Of a stretch of DNA of 48,032 bases, positions 22,604-34,996 are shown in pieces. The DNA is from Parvularia atlantis. Lineage: Eukaryota > Opisthokonta > Rotosphaerida. The stretch's first letter is position 1. The number at the start of each line of letters is the position of its first letter. Both the position numbers and the translations under genes were made by a program. The notes under the pieces are model-generated. The model had not been told where the DNA came from. It was given only the letters and a program-made list of their open reading frames with translations, and made no database searches. Location: the NCBI GenBank assembly GCA_943704415.1, contig CALSCO010002478.1, forward strand, positions 1 to 48,032, written 5' to 3'.

Positions 22604-25600
22604 TCACCCAGCCTTCACATCGGCACTGGTGAGGCTGAGTGTGCGCGAACGCCCAGCCGGCCGACGGGCCGGTCGCTTCGAGCGCAGGTTCGCCTCGGCG
22701 ATCGACCCGAGCAGGCCCTTGCCCGCGCTGCGCGACCCGGGCGACGGCACGGCAAACTCGACGTCGAGCGGCGTTGTCGCGTCCGAGTTCTCCTTGCCGT
22801 CCGACAACGTCGCGGTGCTGCTCGGCGCGTCGCTGCTGCTCGTGTCCTCGTCGCCACCGTCGTCCTCGCCGGCCGTCTGCGCTTGTGGCTCGCTCAGCAT
22901 CAGGCGCTGCAGCGGCTCGGTCGGCGTGATGCGCCGGCGCTTGGTCTCGTCGCTCAGCTTGATCAGCAAGACGGGCTCGGCCTCCGAGTTGGGCGTGACG
23001 GATATGGCGGGCGTGTCGGCGACGGGCGCCACCGGTGCGCCAAAAATCTCGTCGACGTGCTCGATCAGCCGCGCCACAATCGCCGGCATCTTCTCCTGGG
23101 TGCACGTCGCCATCAGCAGATGCCGTCGGCGGCGGCAGCGGCGCACCTGCACGGCGACCACCGCCGCAATGTCCATGGCCGTGGCTAAGGCCTGCGTCAC
23201 GGGCGCGTCCAACGGAAGGAACACGCGCGCAAACAGCTCGTCCAGCGACACAAAGTTGCACATGTTGCCCGGGCTGTTGCACACCCTGCCCGTTCCCGTG
23301 CGCGTCAGCGATCACCGGTGCATGCGCGCGCGTGCGCACGCGCACCGCTTGAGGTGGGTCAGCAGCAGGCGCACGAGCTCGAGCTCGTCCGGCGCGACCT
23401 GCTGCAGCGTCCGGCGGAGCAGCGCGATGCTCTCGAGCGGGTACTGCCAGTCTGAAGCGACGACGGGTTTGTCAGCACTGCCTACACGCATGCGCGCACG
23501 CGAGAGACGCACTGCACGCCTCGACCAGGCGCGGCACGATCGACGCCGGCAGCAGCGGGCCGACCTTGTCGCGCAGGTAGGCGACCAGCACGGCTGCGGC
23601 ATGCCCCGGGTTGGCGAGCCGCACGCTCGGGGATCGGCAACGCAACGCACCGCACAGCACGCCCAGCGGCGCGACACGCACGGCACTGGGCGAGATGAGC
23701 GCATCGCGCGTCGGTGGCAGCAGCGCGGCGACGGCCTCCTTGCCCAGGCGCTTCGGGCTGTGCAACTCGGCAGCCGTGGTGTACAGCGCACGGTCATGCA
23801 GGCCTGTGCGCGGCGCTGAGTGGCGAGCGCGGTGCAGTGCCCTGGCATGTCGCGCGCACCCTTGGCCTCGATTGCGTCGATCAACAGACGCGCGTTGCAG
23901 ACGGGCGCAGACAGCCGGCTCACGCTCGCTGCCGCGGGCGCCTTGACTGCGGGCGGCTTGGCCATCTGTGCACGTGCGAGCCGAGTGTTCAGACGTGTGC
24001 AACACAGCGCAGTGCGGCGTCCGCACCCTGCCGTCGCGCGAGACGAGCGAGAAGGCGCGCAGCAACGGCTTCCACGTCTCTGTGGCCTCGTGCGCAGCGC
24101 CGGCGTTGGCCGCCGCGAGCTTGGCCGTCGTCGACGTGATCGTTGAGCTGCGCTTGACGGCCGCGACCGTGCGCTGCAGCTGCGCGGCAGGCGTGAGCAG
24201 TAGGGCTGCACGTGGGTGTGCGCGCACCATTGACTTGCGTGTTGAGGCCGACGAGGCCACCGACGAGACCGACGAGACGGACGCCAGCGACGACGACGAA
24301 CCCGTGCGCGCAAGGCTAAAGCTGCTGCGCCGGTGCACCGACCGCGAGCGTTCCATCTGCGTCGCTGCGGTCAGTCGCGCGTGGGATGCCGAGCGCGCGT
24401 TTGGTGTGCACCGTCGTCGTCGCAAGCGCGGCCGACGCCAGCAGCTCCTGCAGCCACTCGCGGTAGTCACTCGCAGCGTAGTTTGTGCGGTGCAGAATGT
24501 GCTCGGCGTAGCTGACATGCGCGCGCAAGACTGCGGCGGCGTGATGAGCACCGCCACGCCACTGGGTGAGACGCACTCTTCTCGGCCAGCACGGGACCAA
24601 AGCTCGCGGCAGCATCGCTGTCAAAGTGGCCGCGCACGTCTGGCCCAAACGGCGGGATATCGGCAAAGCGCGAGCGCACGTCGACCCTGCGTGCATCCGC
24701 AGCGGTCAGCCGCACACGCGCGCGCGGCTGCAGGCTGCGCAGCAGCCGCACTTGAAGCCGCCGTTGGCGAGGCACCGGAAGACGACGAGCATGACTGCGT
24801 GCGTGCCGACAGCATGAGACGGCGGCGCAACGGCGTCCCACACGCACAGGTATCGTCGAGCATAAGCTCGGGCAATAGGCTGGGGAGATCGCGGAACGCG
24901 TCCGGCACGACCAAGACCGTCACGTGCGTCGGCTGCTCGGTCGATACGGGCGGCGCCGGAAGACACAGCGCCTGTGCGCCATCCGCGGTAAGCACATCAG
25001 CAAGAGCAGTAGCAGCGGTAGCTGGCGCGGCCACGCACCCCGAGTGACGTGCGCACGGTGTACTCGATCTTGCGGCCGAGGCGCTCGGCGACCATGACCT
25101 GGACCATGTCGACTGCGCGTTCGATCAGCACGGAACGGCAGCGCGCGCGTCGAGGTGCGCACTCTTCTGGCGGCGCTCGAGCGCGGCCTGCTCCAGCAGC
25201 TCGGCAAAGGTGCGCACCGTCGGCAGCCAGGAGTCTGCAAAAGGCGCGCGGGTCAGCGAGCACCAGCGAGCACGCACGTCGCACCTTGCGCCTGTGCGCC
25301 GGCCGCCGTCGCCGCGGCAGCGGTCATGCCCGAGCTCGCGTGCAGCACCAGGCTGAGCTGGTCAGTGCCGGCCGCGCCCGCCGCCGACGGGAACGCGAGC
25401 GTGATCAGGCCCTCCTCGTTCGGGTACGATGTCACGGCGATCTTGGCCACGTCGACGAGGCGCACAAACTTGCGCTGCCACTTCTGCGGCGGGAGGTTAG
25501 TGGACGCGCAGCACACACACGCACACGCAGGGGCCGCGCCTTGGATAGCAGCGACGTCTTGTGCGTCTTCTCGGCCAGGAGCAGAAAGTCGTCAAACAGG

Positions 25601-27664
25601 TACAGCGACCAGAGCGCGCCGCGCAGCTTGCTGTGACGATTGTTTGCGCCGCGGCAGCATCCGCTGGCCTCAGTGCGCACGCACCCGCTCGAGAGGTCGT
25701 GCTCCTGGCAGTCGATGCGGCCGAGGTACTGGCGCGTGGCCGAGATGATCGTGTGCTGCGCGCCGCCACGGTCAACGGCGGCGCAGGTCCTGGCAGGCGC
25801 GCACCGGGCACCCGTCGACCTCCTGCTGCACGGCAAAGATGGCCACGCGCGTGTCGGCCTGCAGTTTGGTGCTGTTGATGTAGCTGGCGACGGCGCTCAT
25901 CTTGTCTGCGTGCGGGCGCGTGCTGCGCTTTGAGCAATGGCACCGCGGCGCGTGCGGTGCGCACCGTAGGCGTTCTGAAGCAGGGCGCGCTGCTCGTGCT
26001 CGTGCGACGTGCACTCGAGCATAGCTGCAATGCGGGCGCAGCGTGAGCAATCAGGCAGCGCATGCACTGCGGCCGCACGTACTCTTGAGCAGCAGCGCGT
26101 AGCGGGCGATGCGCTGCACGGGCTCGATCAGCAGCGAGCGCAGGTCCTTGCGGTCGCAACCCGGCATGTCCTTGCACGCCTGCATGTGTGCGCGAGATTA
26201 GCGTTGTGCGTCGCACGGCCGCAGAGGCGCGTGACACCTCGAGGAAGGTCGCAAACGCACGCGACTCGCCCATGCACCGCTGCAGCGTGTCGAGCGAGGC
26301 CTGGTAGTAGTTGATGTACTGCGTGTACTCCTGGAAGCTCTTGGCCTGCCGGGAGCGCAGAGTGAGAACGTGGGCGCAGACGGGAGGCGAGCGACGGACA
26401 TGGCGGTCAAAAACCTGCTCAAACGACAGCACGGCGCCGTGGCCCTTGTTGGCGGTGTCGGGTGCTGCCGTCACGACGCAGTTGAGCGGCGCAGCACGGT
26501 GCAGCGGTTGGCTAGCACACCGAGTGCGCGCTCGAGGTCGCGCAGAAAGTCGCGGTTGATCTGGACGATCTTGGGCAGGCCCGAGAAGATGACACCGAGG
26601 TCCGTGCTGGAGATCAGCGGCTGCTTGCTGTGCGTCTGCGCGACGAGCTGCATGTAGTATTTCTGCGCGCGCTGTCGGCGTGAGCGTGGCGAGCAGCGGG
26701 GCGCGTTACGCACGTCGTGCAGGATGTAGAGCTGGCGTACGTACGAGCGCTCCGTCTCGAGCATCTCCATCTGCAGGCTGCGGCGCTTCTCCTCGTCGGC
26801 CTTGACCTGGCGCACGGACGCGGTCAGCCGCCATATGCGTGGCGTGCAGGCGGCCGTGCGTGCATTGCGCGCACCTTGGCCGGCGTCGCGCCGTGGCTGC
26901 TGAGCGTGGCGCGGCGCTTGAGCGACGTGTGTGGCTCGCCGAAGACGCGCGCGACAAGGTCTGTCGCGGGAGCATGAGCGTGTCGGTGCACGATGGGTGC
27001 AGCAATCCGCACCCCGGCAGAGCTTTTCTTCGTCGAGCGTGACGACGTTGACGGCGTAGTCGGCGGCGGCCTGCGCACAGAGGGCGTGAGCGAGGCATGG
27101 TCACCGCGGACAGCCACCGCACGTGGTACGCGCGCTCCATCTGCGCCGCCGTGAAGCACACGCGCTGGTCCTGGCACGGCAGCAGCTCGCCCGCGTCGAG
27201 CTCGCGCCAGCGCGCGTCGCCGGTCTGCACCGCATACGCCTGAAGCAGGTGCTGCAGCACCGCGTTGACCGACGGCCGGCCCTTGCCGACAAACGGCGGC
27301 ACAGCGACGCGGCTCGGCCCGAGCGCCGTGCGCACGAGCGCAAAGTGCGTGTCAGATGAGGGGGCGTCGGCTTGGGCTGTGGGCGCCTCGATCGCGCGGA
27401 GCGGCAGCGTGACGAGCACGGGGCCGAGCGTCTCGCTCTGCGCGGCGTAGTGCACGTGCTCTGCGGGTCCTCTCCAGGGTCAGACGCGGCAGACGTGCAG
27501 CAGTCACCGGCACGCGCACCAGCGCACACGCCCTGGTGCGGGCAGAACGACGCGAGCCACGGCGGGAGCAGGTGCAGCGGGCGCTCGGGCGGCGGCGCGG
27601 GCGCGGGCGGGCTGACGGGTGCTGGGCCGTGCGTGTGCTCGTGCGCAAAGAGCTGCTCGAGCAT
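22604..27664 (-). CDS. RhoGEF (DH-PH) and RhoGAP multidomain regulator, BCR/ABR-like layout
   Basis: A Rho-family GTPase switch protein with exchange and GAP modules in one chain. The start MLEQLFAHEHTHGPAP begins a Pro-rich leader. Then comes a domain with SVNAVLQHLLQAYAV and AYHVRWLSAV, possibly Ras-binding-like (unsure). The DH domain (about 26815-25950) reads EKRRSLQMEMLETERSYVRQL, LGVIFSGLPKIVQINRDFL, SFQEYTQYINYYQASLDTL and the conserved LRSLLIEPVQRIARYALLL. The PH region (about 25750-25440) has LWSLYLFDDFLLLAEKT and KWQRKFVRLVDVAKIAV. An undefined middle includes LRAHVSYAEHILHRTNYAASD. RhoGAP-like text (about 24000-23250) includes AVAALLPPTRDALISP, AAAVLVAYLRDKVGPLLP, ELVRLLLTHLKR and NPGNMCNFVSLDELFARVFLP. 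The Ser-rich tail ends SLTSADVKAG, stop 22604-22606. The GAP arginine finger was not located with certainty. One gene is inferred from continuous same-strand exons; two genes are possible. Confidence 0.75.
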
Positions 27665-27683
27665 CGCGGCGGGGGGCGGGGGC

Positions 27684-27702
27684 AGCGAGAGAGAGAGAGA
27701 GC
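27684..27702 (+). repeat. GA microsatellite
   Basis: A short (GA)n run in the 172-bp spacer between the AFG3-like gene stop and the RhoGEF start codon. Confidence 0.7.
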
Positions 27703-27836
27703 GCGCCGTGCGGCGAGCCAAAAGTGGAACATCGGCCGTTACAAAGCGGACATGCTGCGAATCCGCCGACGGGAATTCGCCGCGAAACTCGCCGCAAAAG
27801 GCCCCGATCGCGCCGAAGCCTCCGCGCGGGCGCGAT

Positions 27837-31471
<3,635 letters not shown>

Positions 31472-31549
31472 CAAACGGAGGGGGGGGGGGGCCAGCGCGC
31501 GAACGCCAGCGCGCCAACGCCAACGCACAACAGCTGACGCTGAACGGCG

Positions 31550-32007
31550 ATGACCCGGCGGGCTGCGATCGACATTCGACGTAGCGCGCCGAAAAAGTGC
31601 GCGCGAAACTACGTACGGTGGCGCCGCCGCGCTCGTGCGACTTAAAGACCTCCGGCGCGCAGTGCACGGCGACGGGGCCAAGCGGCGCGCGCTGGTGTGG
31701 CACCCTTCCGCAGGTGTCACGGTCGCCTGATGCAAACGCGCGCAGGACGACGCGCCCGTCAACGACACCAAGCGCGGCCGGCTCAACGACGACGAGGCCG
31801 TGGTGGCCATGGACGCCGCGCCGGCCGCGACGCTGCCCGCCACGCCAGCAAGCTCGCCACAGCCGTGCCCGCGGTGGATCGCCGAGCGCGCCGAGGTGCG
31901 CACAAGCACCCCCGTGCCCGCACGTGCGACTGATGCGCGCCGTGTGGGCGCATCAGTCGCTTGTGCCCGCGTACCGCTTCCTGGCCTCGATGAGCCACCT
32001 GTACTGA
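31550..32007 (+). CDS. Possible small hypothetical gene divergent from the m-AAA protease
   Basis: A splice model starting at ATG 31550 (MTRRAAIDIRRSAPKKCARNY) uses introns of roughly 30-65 nt. It gives TSGAQCTATGPSGARWCGTL, DDAPVNDTKRGRLNDDEAVV, a Pro/Ala segment with SSPQPCPRWIAERAE and a final exon SLVPAYRFLASMSHLY with stop 32005-32007. The last two exons use the window's normal splice sites and look protein-like. The first part is uncertain because the other frame (VRLKDLRRAVHGDGAKRRAL) is equally open. No family was recognised. The start codons of this gene and the protease would be about 78 bp apart. Confidence 0.35.
31591..31607. promoter_or_regulatory. GAAAAAGTG element overlapping an E2F-like GCGCGAAA
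   Basis: GAAAAAGTGC at 31591-31600 runs into GCGCGAAA. A similar A5GTG element lies upstream of three other minus-strand genes (see findings). Regulatory role is inference. Confidence 0.3.
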
Positions 32008-32034
32008 GCACAGACAAGTAGAGACAACATTGGC

Positions 32035-32035
<1 letters not shown>

Positions 32036-32105
<70 letters not shown>
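32036..32105 (+). repeat. (AC)n microsatellite, about 70 bp
   Basis: A perfect alternating AC tract lies between the end of the small hypothetical gene and the stop codon of the Cys-rich gene. It has potential to form Z-DNA and to vary in length. Confidence 0.95.
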
Positions 32106-32107
<2 letters not shown>

Positions 32108-32111
32108 GCCG

Positions 32112-32580
32112 TCACTTGGCGCGCTGGTTCGAACACTCGGAGCACTGCACGGCATGTCAGTGCGCCGCCGCGGCACGCACCTGGCACGGCGCGCGCGCAC
32201 CTTGCACTTGTCGCCCGCGCACACGCACTCGTCAAACTTGCGGCACTCGTCGCACTCGCAGCCCTGCTCGCACGAGCAGCGCGTCGCCTTTTGCGCGCTG
32301 TTTGTCGCAGGACGTTTCAGCTGCCCGCCGCACCACGCGCTGGCGAGCACCGCACCAGGCGAAGCACTCGGTCTTGCACGACGCGCAGTGGCTCGGCGCT
32401 GGACCGCGCACGTCAGCACCGCCCGGGCGCGGCGAAAACCGGAGGAATACGCACAGACGGTGTCGCAGTTGCACTTGCCGTTGGCGGACTCGCTGTGCGT
32501 TACACGCGTGCGACGTGAGCGACCTGTGCCTTCCCTTTGCGCTCGTGCGGGCGGCGGACGCGCCTGCAGCACTTGGCCAT
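32112..32580 (-). CDS. Metallothionein-like / CXC-type cysteine-rich small protein
   Basis: The start MAKCCRRVRRPHERKGKAQ is spliced to SANGKCNCDTV, then SPSHCASCKTECFAWCGARQ, then ATRCSCEQGCECDECRKFDE followed by CVCAGDKCK, and the last exon CSECSNQRAK with stop 32112-32114. The predicted product is about 90 aa with 18 Cys, mostly as CxC, CxxC and CC, and almost no aromatic residues. This is the signature of metal-thiolate cluster proteins (metallothioneins). A CXC/tesmin DNA-binding domain is less likely because the conserved spacing and RK-rich CXC core are not evident. The introns follow the window's style, but two acceptor choices (one after GCGAG, one after AAAAG) were made to keep the Cys-rich frame, so details may shift. 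Likely role: binding of zinc, copper or cadmium in the cytosol (inference). Confidence 0.6.
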
Positions 32581-32786
32581 GGCTTGGTTGCGGTGTGGAT
32601 GGAAAGTGTGTGCCGAGGCCGCGGGTGTCAGCATCACCCGGGCCATCACGCGCAGTGTGCAGTCACAGTGACGTACCCGTGCGCGCATGGTACGTAAGCT
32701 TAACTTTCACGCGCGCGCGCACACACTCGAGCAGAGAGAGAGAGAGAGAGCAGGGGCAAAGAGGGGGTGGGCAAAGGGGGACGAGA
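32581..32786. other. Short spacer with AG microsatellite
   Basis: Nothing coding was seen. An AG repeat (about 32732-32750) lies near its right end. Confidence 0.5.
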
Positions 32787-33632
32787 TCAGGCCTCCTCGT
32801 GGATTGAGTCGAGCGAGGCGTTGGTGCGCAAGATGCGCGACGGCGGCCGCTTCTCGTTGGCGACGACGTAGCGTTCGGTCGCGAAGCGCTGCGACAACGT
32901 GGGCGACGTGCTCGGCGGCGACGACGACGACGACGACGTGCTCGCCACGATCACGCGCACCTCGCCCGTCACCGGATCACACACGATCTGGCCGCCCGTC
33001 GCCGCCGTCCACGCGCCGTGCCCGCCGAACGAGGGCGAAGGCGAGCGGGTGTGCGCGACGACCTCCGCCAGCGTGTACACGCCCGCCTTGCGCCCGAGGC
33101 TGCCATTGCTGCTCGGGCTGCACGGCGTCGAGGCCGATCCCAGCCCGCCCAGGCTGCCGGTGAACGAGCCCGCGCGGCCCACGACGCTGAGCCGCCCGGG
33201 GAAGGTGAGCGACGTCGCGGGGCAGATGATTGGCACGGGGTCGACCAGCGCGAGCTCGCGCGCGCCGGTGTCCAGCACGAGCGGCGAGGCGCTGGGCGAT
33301 GCGACGCTTCGCGGCACGACCTGCGCCTCGAGCAGGGACGACGCCGACTGCGACCGCCCCTGCTGCAGCCCCAGGCCGAACGCCCCGCGCATGAGCATGT
33401 GGCTGCACGGCCCATGCCCGTGCTCGGGCCCTGGCTCAGCCGGCGCCTCGGCCGCTGTGGCGCCTGCGGGCGTTGGCGCCTTTCCGTTGGCACGGGGCAC
33501 GGCCTGGTCGTCCCCACCCTCGCCGTCTTGCGGCGCGCCCTCCCCAAGCTCCCCCTCGTCCTCCTTGCCGACCCGCGCTTCGTTGGCGCTGCCGGCCACG
33601 TCGCCCGCGTCGGCAAAGTCCGGAGGGGCCAT
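32787..33632 (-). CDS. Hypothetical Ser/Pro/Gly-rich intronless protein
   Basis: A single uninterrupted frame starts at MAPPDFADAGDVAGSANEAR and ends in ILRTNASLDSIHEEA with stop 32787-32789 (281 aa). It has an acidic N-terminal part (KEDEGELGEGAPQDGEGGDD), a His/Gly patch (PEHGHGPCSHM), several Ser-rich stretches (SSLLEAQVVPRSVASPSASP; SFTGSLGGLGSASTPCSPSS) and a run of Ser before PPSTSPTLSQRFATERY. There is no transmembrane segment or recognised domain. The SP/TP-rich composition suggests a phosphorylated disordered protein (inference). It is unusual here for having no intron. It lies 261 bp downstream of COMMD4 on the same strand. Confidence 0.6.
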   Translation of the reverse strand: MAPPDFADAGDVAGSANEARVGKEDEGELGEGAPQDGEGGDDQAVPRANGKAPTPAGATAAEAPAEPGPEHGHGPCSHMLMRGAFGLGLQQGRSQSASSLLEAQVVPRSVASPSASPLVLDTGARELALVDPVPIICPATSLTFPGRLSVVGRAGSFTGSLGGLGSASTPCSPSSNGSLGRKAGVYTLAEVVAHTRSPSPSFGGHGAWTAATGGQIVCDPVTGEVRVIVASTSSSSSSPPSTSPTLSQRFATERYVVANEKRPPSRILRTNASLDSIHEEA

Positions 33633-33893
33633 ATGTTCTCTTCGTGTCTGTGGCGCGGTGGCGCGCGTTGGCAAGACAAGGAGATCTCCCCCACACACCT
33701 CCACGCGAACCCTCCCCACCCCCGCGCGCCCAGCCAAGGTGCCCTCGCACACAGTCACAAGCGCGCCGCAACGTGCGCGGGTCACGCGGTCGTTGGGGCG
33801 CGCACACGTGCCGTGGCGGCGCCCGGTGCCCGCAAAACAGGCATGCAAAGTGGCGAGTGAGATCGCCCTGGGAATCTGGGGGGGACAAATCAC

Positions 33894-34969
33894 TCACTTG
33901 ACGGACGCTGTCGGCGCTGCGGTCGACGTCGCGGCGTCCATGATCGTGAGCGCCTGCTTGAGCTCTGCACCGGGGTGCGGCGACGGGCGCGGCACGTCGG
34001 TACACCGCAACAAAGCGCGCAGAGACGCAACGACGCACCGCTGAGCAGCACCGAAAACTTGCCGTCCTCGACCGCAAAGACGTGCTCGTGCGGCGCCCCC
34101 GTCGCGCCCGGCACCTGCACGGCCAGCCGCAGATTGACCAGAGGCGCGTCGACGGCCTGCACGTGTGTGTGCGCGCGCAAGCATCGGCCGCAGCATGGCA
34201 GAAAAGCAGACGCGGTGCCGCACCTCCAGCGCGCTCGAGCTCATCACGTAGTCCACGCGCCAGTCTGCCCGCACGAGCGTCGGCCCTGCCAAGGCGTGAG
34301 CCACGGGCTCGCACGCTGCGTGGGGCGGTTGCGGCGCACCGTGCAGCGCCTTTTCCCGCAGGCGGTCGCGCAGCGTCGGCAGCTTGGCCTTGTACGACTT
34401 GCACAGCGAGACCGAGTGCTCTGTGCGCGCGCGCGCGCGCGCGCTCTCTTGAGCGATCGCACACGGCGCAATGCAGCAGCAACTGCGCAACGCACCCTTC
34501 GGCAGACCGAGCTGCTGCAGCTCCGTGGCCAGTGTGTCGCCATCGACGTTGAACTTGGTCGCGTTCGTGAGGATGAACGAGATGGCCGCGATGGACGCCT
34601 TCACGTCCGACGCCTCCCAGCGCGCGTTGGACACGAGCTTCTCTACCTTGGCGTACTGCGCGCACGGGAGTCAGCGGCCGGCGCAGGCGCCTGCGCGCAC
34701 GCGCGCACGCACGTCGATTGCGCCACCGAGCATCTCGTTCAGCACCTGCACGCACAGCAGCTTCATGCGCACGGACGTCTGCGCGCGCGGTGGTCAGACG
34801 ACCGCACAAACGCCTTCTCGCGAACGCACGATCTTGGACATGATGTTCATCTCGGCCAGGACCCAGTCCGGGCAGTCGAGGTCGCCGCAGAAGCGGAAGC
34901 GCTGTCGCGCCCGCGCCCGGCCCACCACCGTGAGCCCGCCACCGCGCACGGCCGGGGGACACGCACCAT
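33894..34969 (-). CDS. COMMD4: COMM domain-containing protein 4
   Basis: Subunit of the Commander complex, which acts with retriever and CCC in endosomal recycling. The spliced product begins [20 protein letters not shown], nearly identical to the start of animal COMMD4. It continues [89 protein letters not shown] and [13 protein letters not shown]. The COMM domain follows: [49 protein letters not shown], ending TASVK, stop 33894-33896. The W-R-V-D-Y and V-L-L-x-E-L-K-Q-A motifs are diagnostic. The first intron (GTGCGTG...GACAG) directly follows the initiator ATG, so the coding part of exon 1 is three bases. Its start codon is 27 bp from that of TRMT1 on the other strand. Confidence 0.93.
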
Positions 34970-34996
34970 GGCCGCCGGGTGCGCTCGGAGGTTCGA
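34970..34996. promoter_or_regulatory. 27-bp gap between the start codons of two divergent genes
   Basis: COMMD4 (minus) and TRMT1 (plus) start codons face away from each other with only 27 bp between. Either the transcripts overlap at their 5' ends or a minimal bidirectional promoter is used. If TRMT1 also starts at the downstream ATG (35045), the gap is 75 bp. Confidence 0.45.
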
